A DNA stretch of 64,000 nucleotides from Chitinolyticbacter albus. GTDB lineage: Bacteria; Pseudomonadota; Gammaproteobacteria; Burkholderiales; Chitinibacteraceae. Under the pieces are notes generated by a model, which was not told the DNA's origin, made no database searches, and was given only the letters and a program-made list of their open reading frames with translations. Where the stretch lies: the NCBI RefSeq assembly GCF_024437655.1, contig NZ_JANBVF010000027.1, forward strand, positions 27,789-91,788, read 5' to 3'. The position numbers and the translations under genes were made by a program. Each line of letters begins with the position of its first letter. Position 1 is the stretch's first letter. This document shows, piece after piece, positions 28,272 to 36,075 of this stretch.

Positions 28272-28850
28272 ATGATTGTCCGTTTCCTGCGCCTGGCTTT
28301 GATGCTGTTTGCGGTCCTTGCGATCGCCGCCTGCTCACGCCCCCAATTCAAGGGTAGCGACCTCACCGGAGCCAGCTTCGGTGGCGATTTCCAGCTGGTC
28401 GACCATACCGGCAAGGCCAGGCTGCTGTCGGACTACCGTGGCAAGGTGGTGGCGCTGTTCTTCGGTTTCACGCATTGCCCCGATGTCTGCCCGACGACGA
28501 TGGCTGAGTTGTCCGCCGCCATGAAGCAGCTTGGCGACAAGGCTGCAGATGTGCAGGTGCTGTTCGTGTCGGTCGATCCAGCACGCGATACGCCGGCGCT
28601 GCTGGCGCAGTATGTTCCCGCCTTCGACAAGCGCTTCGTTGGCCTCACCGGCAGCGAAGCACAGGTCAGTGCAGTGGCAAAACAGTACAAGGTGGTTTAC
28701 CAACGTCAGGACCAAGCTGACGGTTATTCAGTCGATCATACGGCCGGAAGCTACCTGATCGATCGCAAGGGCAAGTTGCGGGTACTGGAGAACTACGGCG
28801 CCGGGCCCGACACCCTGGCGCATGATCTGGCCTTATTGGTCGAGGAATGA
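28272..28850 (+). CDS. SCO1/SenC family copper chaperone-like lipoprotein
   Basis: The 192-residue protein has a lipobox (LAIAAC, Cys21) and a thioredoxin-like SCO domain. The copper site is complete: Cys69 and Cys73 in THCPDVCP and His156 in VDHTAGSY. Such proteins help assemble the CuA centre of cytochrome c oxidase or act in thiol redox. No oxidase genes are in the window. ATG 28272 starts the signal peptide. It overlaps the next gene by four bases. Confidence 0.94.
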   Translation: MIVRFLRLALMLFAVLAIAACSRPQFKGSDLTGASFGGDFQLVDHTGKARLLSDYRGKVVALFFGFTHCPDVCPTTMAELSAAMKQLGDKAADVQVLFVSVDPARDTPALLAQYVPAFDKRFVGLTGSEAQVSAVAKQYKVVYQRQDQADGYSVDHTAGSYLIDRKGKLRVLENYGAGPDTLAHDLALLVEE

Positions 28851-29614
28851 GAGCGATCATGGACGACGAACTCACGGCGCTGCAGCAATTGCCGGACGAT
28901 CCCGATCTCGCGCGCTACCGCATGGTGAATCCGCTCGAGATCGGCTCCGTGCTGCGTCAGTTGCTCACACGCGGCGATTTCGTGTCGATGCATTTCGGCC
29001 GTAGCCAATTTATGCTCACCCGCGTGCTGCAGGTCGACGTGCCCTCGCGCAGCTTCTGCTTCGACTGGGGTGGGCAGGAAGAGCTGAATCGGGCGCTGCT
29101 GGTCTCTGATCGCAATATCTGTGTGGCGGCGCCGGATGGCGTGAAGGTGCAGTTTGTGCTCGGCCGCCCACGAGAGGCGCGGGTCGACGGCCGGCCGGCC
29201 TTTATCGTCGGTTTTCCACCTGACCTGATCAAACTGCAGCGGCGCGAGTATTTCCGTATCGAAACCCCGCTGGCCCACCCCTTCGTCTGTCGTTTCACGC
29301 TGCAGGACGGTCAACAGTTTGTCATGCCGCTACACGATCTCTCGCTGGGCGGGCTGGGCTTATGGGCCAGTACTGTCGAAGCGCAAAAGCTGCAGTGTGG
29401 TGTGCAGTTGCACGATGCGGTGATCGAACTGGGCGTCGGCGGCGTGGTGCAGACCGATCTTGAAATCTGCGCATTGCGGTCGATGACCTCGCGCAGCGGT
29501 GAGGCGCGTTTCCATGTCGGTTGCCGTTTCCTCTCGCTGACTCGTGGCGCGGAGGCCAGTGTGCAGCGGCTGATGGCGCAGCTGGAGCGCGAGCGCAAGG
29601 CACTGACCGGCTGA
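28847..29614 (+). CDS. PilZ-domain flagellar brake protein (YcgR-like)
   Basis: The 255-residue protein has an N-terminal YcgR domain and a C-terminal PilZ domain. The c-di-GMP-binding residues are in RREYFR (about residues 129-134) and DLSLGGLGL (about 164-172). Binding of c-di-GMP to such proteins slows the flagellar motor. ATG 28847 overlaps the Sco stop; ATG 28859 is an alternative. No flagellar genes are nearby. Confidence 0.9.
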   Translation: MRAIMDDELTALQQLPDDPDLARYRMVNPLEIGSVLRQLLTRGDFVSMHFGRSQFMLTRVLQVDVPSRSFCFDWGGQEELNRALLVSDRNICVAAPDGVKVQFVLGRPREARVDGRPAFIVGFPPDLIKLQRREYFRIETPLAHPFVCRFTLQDGQQFVMPLHDLSLGGLGLWASTVEAQKLQCGVQLHDAVIELGVGGVVQTDLEICALRSMTSRSGEARFHVGCRFLSLTRGAEASVQRLMAQLERERKALTG

Positions 29615-29635
29615 GCGTGGGCGTGTCTCACAACG

Positions 29636-29662
29636 AAAAGCCGCCCACCCGGGCGGCTTTTT
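29636..29662. terminator. Bidirectional terminator between ycgR-like gene and adhP
   Basis: AAAA, GCCGCCC (29640-29646), loop ACCC, GGGCGGC (29651-29657), TTTTT. A-tract and T-tract on opposite sides fit termination on both strands between convergent genes. Confidence 0.9.
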
Positions 29663-29678
29663 GCTGGAGGGCGCCGCG

Positions 29679-30704
29679 CTATTGCAAATCGAGCACCACC
29701 CTTCCCAGTAGTTCACCCCGTTCCATTCGGGCGAACACGTCGTTGATGTCGGCGAGCTTGGCGCGCGTGTAGTGCGCCTTCACCTTGCCCGCGGCGGCAA
29801 ACTGCAGCGACTCTTTCAGGTCCTGGCGCGTCCCGACGATGGAGCCGCGTATGGTCTTACGCGCGAGCACGATATCGAAGATCGGCGTCTTGAAGTCTCC
29901 TGGCGGCAGGCCGACCAGCGCCATGGTGCCGCCGCGACGCAGCAGCGCGATGCCCTGGTCGAACGCGGCGGGCGACACCGCGGTGACCAAGACGCCGTGC
30001 ACACCGCCGACATCGCGTTGCACTTGGGCGGCCACGTCGCCCTGGGTGTAGTCGTAGGCCAGATCGGCGCCGAGCTCGCGCGCCAGTTGCAGCTTGTCTG
30101 CGCCCCGATCGATGGCGATCACGTTAAAGCCCATGGCCTTGGCGTACTGCACGGCCACGTGGCCGAGACCCCCGACGCCGGAAATGGCGACCCACTGCCC
30201 GGGTTTTGCATCGGTCTCGATCAGCCCCTTGTAGGTGGTGACGCCGGCGCAAAGGATGGGCGCGGCATCGAAGGGGTCGAGCCCCTTGGGGATGAGGCCG
30301 ACATAATCGGCGGTTGCCAGGCTGTATTGGGAGAAGCCGCCGTTCACCGAATAGCCGGTATTGTGCTGCTCGGCGCACAGGGTTTCCCAGCCGGTGGTGC
30401 AGGGCGTGCAATGTCCGCATGCGTCGTGCAGCCAGGGCACGCCGACGATGTCGCCCACCTTGACGCTGGTGACGCCCGCTCCGAGCTTGACCACCTCGCC
30501 GACCCCCTCATGCCCCGGAATGAATGGCGGCGAGGGCTTCACCGGCCAATCGCCGTGTGCGGCGTGCAGGTCGGTGTGGCATACGCCGCAGGCGATGTTG
30601 CGCACCAGGATCTGGCCTGGACCAGGATCGGCAATGGCGACCTCGGTGACTTCGAGCGGCTGTTTGAACGCGCGTACCAGTGCGGCGAGGGATGGGGTGG
30701 ACAT
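29679..30704 (-). CDS. adhP: Zinc-dependent alcohol dehydrogenase AdhP
   Basis: The 341-residue medium-chain dehydrogenase interconverts ethanol or other primary alcohols and aldehydes with NAD. The catalytic zinc ligands are in [10 protein letters not shown] and GHEGVGEVV; the structural zinc site is [15 protein letters not shown]; the Rossmann glycine motif is [13 protein letters not shown]. Length and motifs match AdhP-type enzymes. It is convergent with the PilZ gene across a bidirectional terminator and stands 108 bp after the epimerase gene. Confidence 0.95.
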   Translation of the reverse strand: MSTPSLAALVRAFKQPLEVTEVAIADPGPGQILVRNIACGVCHTDLHAAHGDWPVKPSPPFIPGHEGVGEVVKLGAGVTSVKVGDIVGVPWLHDACGHCTPCTTGWETLCAEQHNTGYSVNGGFSQYSLATADYVGLIPKGLDPFDAAPILCAGVTTYKGLIETDAKPGQWVAISGVGGLGHVAVQYAKAMGFNVIAIDRGADKLQLARELGADLAYDYTQGDVAAQVQRDVGGVHGVLVTAVSPAAFDQGIALLRRGGTMALVGLPPGDFKTPIFDIVLARKTIRGSIVGTRQDLKESLQFAAAGKVKAHYTRAKLADINDVFARMERGELLGRVVLDLQ

Positions 30705-30812
30705 GGCAGGCTCCTGGCTATGGGCCCGTTCGCAGTCGGTGCGGCCACGCGCGGGAATTGGAACGCAGGGACCGGATCGCCGCCCCTGCTCGCTCCAGTT
30801 TAGCCACCGCGT

Positions 30813-31727
30813 CTAGCTTTGCTTTTGATTCAAGTTCCGGGCGAAGAAGTCGTCGACAGTCGGATAGCGCAACGAGATCCGCAATTCGGTCTTGAGCCGC
30901 TGATTCGCAAGACGCCGCGATTCATTGAGATAGGACAGCATGGCCGGCGTCAGCCGCGTCTGCGCTTCAGTGCGGCCCACCCGTGGCGGGCGCGGCAATC
31001 CGCTGGCGTCGGCGACCCGATCGAACCAGTCGGCCATTTTCAGCGGCGCATCGTCGCTGGCGTGATAACAGCGCAGCGGCCGAGCCCGGAACAGCGCGAG
31101 CGCGACGATGCGGGCAAGATCATCGGCATGGATGTGATTGCTGTAGCTGTCTTCAACGGCGTGCAACACCACGTCGCCGCGGGCGATGCGCTCGGTGGGC
31201 AGGCGCGTGTCGGCGTAAATGCCCGGTGCGCGCAGCAGCCCGAGTCGCACCCGTCGCCGCCGGGCCCAGTCGCGCAACTGGCGCTCGGCATCGGCGCGCC
31301 GTTGCGCGCGGGCGTTGGTGGGCTGCAGCGGCCGGGTTTCCGTGATCTGGGCGCCGGCGCAATCGCCATAGACACCGCTGGTGCCGATGTAGACGGCGCG
31401 GGACGGTGCTAAAATCGCGCCATTGCTGCGTGGCCGGTTCAGGGCCGCGATCAGCCTGCGACTGCGCGCATCGTGCAGGCCGTGGTTGGCCGGCGGTGCG
31501 CTGTGGACCAGCATCTGGGCGATCCCGGACAGGCGCGACAGGCTGCGGCGCTGGTCGAGGTCGGCCGTGATAGGCAGCACCCCCAGCTGGCGCAAGCGGC
31601 TGGCGGATAAGTCAGAGCGCGCGGTGGCGTACACGCGGAATCGTCGGGATAGCCAAGGCAGGGCGCGCTCCAGCACGTCGCCGCAACCAACGATCAACAG
31701 GCGCCGCGTCCCTTTCCGTTTTTGCAT
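30813..31727 (-). CDS. NAD-dependent epimerase/SDR family protein (YeeZ-like)
   Basis: The 304-residue extended short-chain dehydrogenase-like protein begins RRLLIVGCGDVLERAL, a Rossmann nucleotide-binding motif, and has SGVYGDC in place of the usual active-site Tyr region. The C-terminal part resembles YeeZ-type epimerases. The substrate is unknown. ATG 31727 was chosen; only 24 bp separate it from the divergent reductase gene, so the promoters must overlap the coding regions. Confidence 0.75.
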   Translation of the reverse strand: MQKRKGTRRLLIVGCGDVLERALPWLSRRFRVYATARSDLSASRLRQLGVLPITADLDQRRSLSRLSGIAQMLVHSAPPANHGLHDARSRRLIAALNRPRSNGAILAPSRAVYIGTSGVYGDCAGAQITETRPLQPTNARAQRRADAERQLRDWARRRRVRLGLLRAPGIYADTRLPTERIARGDVVLHAVEDSYSNHIHADDLARIVALALFRARPLRCYHASDDAPLKMADWFDRVADASGLPRPPRVGRTEAQTRLTPAMLSYLNESRRLANQRLKTELRISLRYPTVDDFFARNLNQKQS

Positions 31728-31751
31728 TAGCGATCCAAGACTCTCAAGCGA

Positions 31752-32780
31752 ATGACCAAGCAACTTACCATCCAGCCCTCGGGCCAGCAAATCACCGCGG
31801 ACGACGACGAAACCATCCTCGCCGCGGCCCTGCGCGCCGGCTTCAACATGCCCTACGGCTGCAAGAACGGCGCCTGCGGTGCCTGCAAGGGACAGGTGCT
31901 GTCGGGCGAAGTGGCGCATGGCGATCATGCCGAATCGGCGTTGTCGCACACCGAGATCAGCCGCGGCGTGGCGCTGTTCTGCTGCGCCAAGCCGGTGGGG
32001 GACGTGGTGATCGAATGCAAGGAAATCTCGGCGACCAAGGATATCCATATCAAGACACTGCCGTGCCGGGTGGAGGCGATCGACAAGGTGTCGCACGATG
32101 TGGCGGTGTTAAGGCTCAAGCTGCCAACCACCGAGCGCCTGCAGTTCCTCGCCGGCCAGTACATCGACATCCACGCCAAGGGTGGCAAGAAGCGCAGTTT
32201 CTCGATCGCGAATGCGCCCCACGAGGACGATCACATCCAGCTGCATATCCGTCATGTGCCGGGTGGGGAGTTTTCCGAGCATGTGTGGAACACCATGCAG
32301 CCCAAGGAAATCTTCCGCTTCACGGGCCCCTTGGGTTCGTTCTTCCTGCGCGAGGACAGCGACAAGCCTATCCTCTTCATCGCCACCGGCACCGGGTTCG
32401 CGCCGATCAAGGGCATGCTGCAATACGCGTTCCAGAAGGGCATACAGCGCGAGATGGTGCTGTATTGGGGCGCACGCACGCTGGCCGATCTCTATATGCC
32501 GCAACTGCCGTCTGAGTGGCAGCAGCAGCATCCGAACTTCACCTTCATTCCGGTGCTGTCCGAACCCAAACCGGAAGATCAGTGGCCGGGCCGGACCGGC
32601 TTCGTGCACGAGGCAGTGCTGGAGGATTTCGGCAGCCTCGCCGGTTACCAGGTCTATGCCTGTGGCGCGCCGGTGATGGTTGAGGCCGCGTACAAGCATT
32701 TCGTGTCGCGCAAGTTGCCGGAGGACGAATTCTTCTCCGATGCGTTCTTTACCACCAAAGACCTCGCGACCAGGCTGTGA
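31752..32780 (+). CDS. Ferredoxin/flavin-type NAD(P)H reductase (CDP-6-deoxyglucoseen reductase-like)
   Basis: The 342-residue protein has an N-terminal plant-type 2Fe-2S ferredoxin domain (Cys37, Cys42 and Cys45 in GCKNGACGACKG, plus Cys78 of FCCAKP), then FAD-binding (RSFSIANAP) and NAD-binding (ATGTGFAPIKGML) domains. It passes electrons from NAD(P)H through flavin and iron-sulphur to an unidentified acceptor. It resembles AscD-type reductases and phenol/xylene monooxygenase reductases. Neither a sugar-dehydratase nor an oxygenase partner is present, so the physiological role is open. Confidence 0.9.
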   Translation: MTKQLTIQPSGQQITADDDETILAAALRAGFNMPYGCKNGACGACKGQVLSGEVAHGDHAESALSHTEISRGVALFCCAKPVGDVVIECKEISATKDIHIKTLPCRVEAIDKVSHDVAVLRLKLPTTERLQFLAGQYIDIHAKGGKKRSFSIANAPHEDDHIQLHIRHVPGGEFSEHVWNTMQPKEIFRFTGPLGSFFLREDSDKPILFIATGTGFAPIKGMLQYAFQKGIQREMVLYWGARTLADLYMPQLPSEWQQQHPNFTFIPVLSEPKPEDQWPGRTGFVHEAVLEDFGSLAGYQVYACGAPVMVEAAYKHFVSRKLPEDEFFSDAFFTTKDLATRL

Positions 32781-32792
32781 GTGGCCGCGGCA

Positions 32793-33425
32793 ATGCGTAT
32801 CCTGATCGTTGAAGACGACGCCGACATCGCCACCAATCTCTACGACTATCTGGCCGCGCGCGGCCATGTCGTGGATGCCGCCCCCAATGGTCTCGTCGCC
32901 CTACATCTTCTGGCTGGCAGTCTATCGTTCGATGCGATCGTGCTCGATTTGGGGCTGCCGGGGATGGACGGACTGACGGTGGCCGAGCGCCTGCGCCGCG
33001 ATGCCCGTTTGGCGACGCCCATCCTGATGCTGACCGCACGCGATACGCTGGATGACAAACTGGCCGGTTTCGACGCCGGCGCCAACGATTATCTGGTCAA
33101 GCCCTTCGCGCTCAAGGAGGTCGAGGTGCGGCTCGCCGCGCTGGTGAAGCGCGCAAAAGGGCGGGTGGTCGATACCGGATTGCGGCTGGGAGCGCTTGAG
33201 TACGACGCGCGGAGCGGCATCGCGCTCTGGTATGGCGAGGCGCTGCCCTTGCCGCCCAAGGCGCTGCAATTGCTGATCGCCATGCTGACGCGTCCCGGCC
33301 AGTGGCTGCGTGACCCTGCTCAAGCTGAAGAGTCCCCATCATTGCCCCTAGGACTTGGCGGAGTACGGCGGCTATACGCCGCACCTGACGCTGTTTGCGG
33401 CCTTGTCGGCCGGCATCGCGCCTAG
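32793..33425 (+). pseudogene. Response regulator (OmpR family) truncated and fused to a PAP2 remnant
   Basis: The 210-codon frame begins with an intact receiver domain: acidic pocket VEDD (residues 7-9), phospho-acceptor Asp52, switch Thr81 and Lys103 in LVKPF. The winged-helix effector domain starts normally (LPLPPKALQLLIAML, about 151-165) but breaks off after PGQWL (about 172, base 33308). The remaining 38 residues are a wrong-frame reading of a PAP2 phosphatase gene, so the recognition helix and wing are lost. No sensor kinase follows. It may still be phosphorylated but should not bind DNA specifically. ATG 32793 follows the reductase stop by 12 bases. Confidence 0.85.
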
Positions 33426-33662
33426 CCACTGCTTTCCGGCTGGCGATGCTGCGGGGGCTTTGCCCTGCTCGCATTTCATTTTGCATTGCGCGACCGACAT
33501 CCGCGCTGGGCTCGCATCGCGGCCCTGGTTCTCGGCTGGGTCATGGGCTGGGCGCAGACGATGCGCGGCGCGCACTTTGTTTCCCACGCGCTGTGGTCGG
33601 CCTGGTGGAGCTGGATGGTGCTGTTATTGCTCCACACCTGCTGGGCACCGCTTGCAGATTAA
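33310..33662 (+). pseudogene. 3' remnant of a PAP2-family membrane phosphatase
   Basis: Read from base 33310 the frame gives VTLLKLKSPHHCP, then an in-frame TAG (33349-33351) exactly where the family has Trp (CPWDL), then DLAEYGGYTPHLTLF and HCFPAGDAA. A one-base slip at the G5 run 33453-33457 leads to GFALLAFHFALRDRHPRW and MRGAHFVSHALWSAWWSWMV, ending TAA at 33660-33662. The motifs are those of COG3907-type PAP2 proteins. Besides the nonsense and frameshift changes, the catalytic His of CFPAGHA is Asp. The N-terminal half is missing and is replaced by the truncated response regulator. Confidence 0.85.
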
Positions 33663-33719
33663 TGAATAATGAATTACTAATGTGAAGGTGTAGCGCATGC
33701 TGCACTCCTTTCGAATTCA

Positions 33720-33746
33720 CCCCGCGGTTTCCGCGGGGTTTTTTTT
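33720..33746 (+). terminator. Strong intrinsic terminator upstream of the amino-sugar locus
   Basis: CCCCGCGG (33720-33727), loop TTT, CCGCGGGG (33731-33738), then eight T. This was probably the terminator of the decayed PAP2 transcription unit. Confidence 0.93.
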
Positions 33747-33895
33747 ATCCGTCCGCTCGATTGACACGGTATGGTGCGCTCTCTAAATTGGCATCCTGGT
33801 CGCATAAAGTCGCGCGCCGGAAATGTCAGGCAGGCCGTGTCTTGGCAGGCAGTGACGGCCTGGTTCGATGGCAAGTGGTATGCGAGTGGACATGA

Positions 33896-33911
33896 AGTGG
33901 TCTGGCCGAGT
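33896..33911 (+). promoter_or_regulatory. DasR/NagR-type operator candidate upstream of the kinase-gntR pair
   Basis: AGTGGTCTGGCCGAGT matches the DasR/YvoA-type dre consensus AGTGGTCTAGACCAGT at 13 of 16 positions, with the left half intact. It is 36 bases upstream of the kinase ATG. AAGTGGT occurs again at 33873-33879. The downstream gntR gene encodes a regulator of exactly this family. Confidence 0.55.
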
Positions 33912-33947
33912 CGGGTCGGATCCGCGAATTGAGAAGGGAGTGCGCGA

Positions 33948-34829
33948 ATGAGCAATATCGAATACCTGATAGGCGTGGATGGCGGCGGCACCGGTACCCG
34001 GATCTGCATTGCCGATCTGTCCGGCAAGGAGCTGGTGCGGGCCGACGGCGGCGCTTCCGCGCTGGGGCAGGGGGTCGACAAGGCCTGGACCAACATCACG
34101 CTGGCGATCCGCGCCGGTTTCGAGGCGCTGGGTATCGAGCGCGTGGACTTCAGCCGCTGTGCGGCGGGCTTTGGTCTGTCCGGCGTCACCGTGAAGGCGT
34201 GGGCGCAGGAGTTCGAGAACAAGAATCCGGGCTTTGCTCGCATTGTCGTCGAGACCGATGGCTTTTCCACATTGCTGGGCGCGCTCGATGGTGCCCATGG
34301 CGGCATCATCGCCATCGGCACGGGCTCGATCGGCGAGGCATGGTTGCCGGATGGCAAGCGTCTGGAAGTCGGCGGCTGGGGTTTCCCGACTTCGGACGAA
34401 GGTTCGGGCGCATACCTCGGCCTCAAGGCCATCAACCTGGTCCAGCGTGTGGTCGACGGCCGGGCGCCGGATACCGATTTCACCCGCAAGCTGACGAGCA
34501 TTACCGGCAGCACGCGTGAAACGGTGTTCGAGTGGATGGCCGGCATGAAGCAGGGTGAGTGCGCGTCGCTGTCGCCGGTGGTGGTCGAGTTCGGCCAATC
34601 GGACGAGACCGCCCGCCGCTTTCTGCTGGAAGCCGGTCGCGAGATCGAGATCATCGGCAGTGCACTGCGCGCCGATGCGCCCGAGCTACCGATTGCGATC
34701 TGCGGGGGGGGGCTGTCGCAGGCGCTGCGCCCCTATATCCCGGCCGCTTTCCTGGCCAGCACCAGTCTGCCGCTCAAGGATTCCTGCGCCGGCGCCCTGA
34801 TCCTGGTCCACCGCGCCGTTTCGGCCTGA
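33948..34829 (+). CDS. BadF/BadG-type sugar kinase, probable glucosamine or N-acetylglucosamine kinase
   Basis: The 293-residue ASKHA-fold kinase begins YLIGVDGGGTGTRICI (phosphate 1 motif) and has GIIAIGTGSIGEAW (phosphate 2) and GGWGFPTSDEGSGAYLG, the signature of the glucosamine-kinase/GlcNAc-kinase branch. The ADP-binding motif is ICGGGLSQAL. It would phosphorylate an imported amino sugar in the cytoplasm. It is followed after 16 bp by the GntR/UTRA regulator and then the sugar ABC importer, supporting an amino-sugar role; the exact substrate (GlcN, GlcNAc or chitooligomer product) is inferred. Confidence 0.88.
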   Translation: MSNIEYLIGVDGGGTGTRICIADLSGKELVRADGGASALGQGVDKAWTNITLAIRAGFEALGIERVDFSRCAAGFGLSGVTVKAWAQEFENKNPGFARIVVETDGFSTLLGALDGAHGGIIAIGTGSIGEAWLPDGKRLEVGGWGFPTSDEGSGAYLGLKAINLVQRVVDGRAPDTDFTRKLTSITGSTRETVFEWMAGMKQGECASLSPVVVEFGQSDETARRFLLEAGREIEIIGSALRADAPELPIAICGGGLSQALRPYIPAAFLASTSLPLKDSCAGALILVHRAVSA

Positions 34830-34845
34830 TCGCAAGGAGGCCGCC

Positions 34846-35586
34846 ATGCTGGCTCAGCAGAAACTGCTCGTTCTGAAACCCGATCCGGATAGTGCGACGC
34901 CGTTGTACCTGCAACTGGGCCACAAGCTGGCGGCTGCGATCAATGCCGGCTTCTGGAAGGCGGATGAACCGCTGCCGTCCGAGCGCACTTTCTGTGAGCT
35001 GCTCGGCGTCTCCCGTGTCACCGCGCGCAAGGCGCTCGATCTGTTGTTCGAGCAGGGCATGATCCTGCGCCGCCAAGGCTCGGGCACCTATATCACGCCC
35101 AAGCTCGAACAACCGCTGGAGCGGCTGACCAATTTGTCGGAGATGCTGAAGCTGCGCGGCTTCACGCCGGGCTCCAAATGGCTCAAGCGTGAAGTGGCGA
35201 CGGCATCGAGCGAGGAGCTGCTCAAGCTCAATCTCGCGCCCAATAGCCGGGTGACCCGCTTGCAGCGCGTGCGCATGGCCAACGATACGGTGATGGCGGT
35301 CGAAGAGACCGCCCTGCCGTATCACCTGGTGCCGGACCCGCAGGTGATCGGTGATTCGCTGTATGAATACATGCGTAATGCGAAACTCACTGTTGTACGC
35401 GCGATACAGAATATTGGTGCGGTAAACGCCACACCGGAGCTTGCCGCGCTCGCTGGAATCCCTGCAGGCGAGGCGATGTTGCACCTTGTTCGCGTCGGCT
35501 ATCTCGAAAATGGCCTTGCCGTTGAGCTTACGCATTCCTGGTTTCGTAGCGATTACTACGATTTCACGGTTGAGCTGCATCGGTAA
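34846..35586 (+). CDS. GntR-family regulator, HutC/NagR-like with UTRA domain
   Basis: The 246-residue protein has an N-terminal winged helix (TPLYLQLGHKLAAAI; PSERTFCELLGVSRVTARKALDLL; GMILRRQGSGTYI, about residues 17-84) and a C-terminal UTRA ligand domain. DasR, NagR and YvoA of this group sense amino-sugar phosphates and repress uptake genes. It has an excellent AAGGAGG ribosome site and is co-transcribed with the kinase. Likely targets are the dre-like site at 33896 and sites before the sugar-binding proteins. Confidence 0.92.
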   Translation: MLAQQKLLVLKPDPDSATPLYLQLGHKLAAAINAGFWKADEPLPSERTFCELLGVSRVTARKALDLLFEQGMILRRQGSGTYITPKLEQPLERLTNLSEMLKLRGFTPGSKWLKREVATASSEELLKLNLAPNSRVTRLQRVRMANDTVMAVEETALPYHLVPDPQVIGDSLYEYMRNAKLTVVRAIQNIGAVNATPELAALAGIPAGEAMLHLVRVGYLENGLAVELTHSWFRSDYYDFTVELHR

Positions 35587-36075
35587 ATTGCTGTTGTAGC
35601 TAGGGTTTTTACTTATTCGTTTTTACGGTTTTGTAGTGGCGCTGACATTGCACCGCAATGGGGCTACATAATTGCCGCTTTGGTGCGTATCTGCTGGCGT
35701 ATCGACGACGCATTCGGATATTGCGTCGCACCATCGGGTCGGCTCTGCATCGGTATTCACCCGTACGTGCAGTTGTTGTAATCTGCTTCGGCGTCGAAAT
35801 TCGTCGGACAGTCGGCAGAACCTTGTGACGCCAAGGGTTGATGTGCCTGCCAAGTGGTCAAGGGGAGCACTTGGCGGGCTGCACTGTTCGACGTGGTTGT
35901 AATACAGAGGCGAGTCGTGAGTAGAGCTCGCGATGGGAATCGTCCAGAAAACGAGAGTGGTGTTCGACTGTTTGACGAGCCGTCGATGATTTTCCGCCAG
36001 CAGACCCAGAAGAGGCTGCGGTGGTTGATGCTAGGCGACGACGCTCATACAACAAGCAATATTCTGGAGTCGATA
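35587..36075 (+). other. Long leader with several inverted repeats; no gene seen
   Basis: The 489-base gap between gntR and the first sugar-binding-protein gene contains no convincing gene. It holds three perfect inverted repeats: CATTGC-N3-GCAATG (35646-35660), CGACGCA-N9-TGCGTCG (35706-35728) and GCCAAGTG-N11-CACTTGGC (35849-35875). The last includes AGTGGTC, the left half of a dre-like site. An in-frame open reading extension from 35854 exists but lacks a signal peptide and start site. The region probably carries a regulated promoter and a long untranslated leader. Confidence 0.6.

Noticed and set aside
31406..31414. TGCTAAAAT as an extended -10 promoter for the reductase gene
   Set aside because: It lies within the epimerase coding region about 340 bases upstream of the reductase; no supporting -35 was found, so it was not listed as a feature.
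33355..33669. Independent 104-codon gene
   Set aside because: It begins inside the PAP2 remnant and leaves the homologous frame at the G-run; a by-product of pseudogene decay.
35854..36075. N-terminal extension of the first sugar-binding protein
   Set aside because: The signal peptide begins at 36076 with a proper ribosome site; the extension has no start signal.
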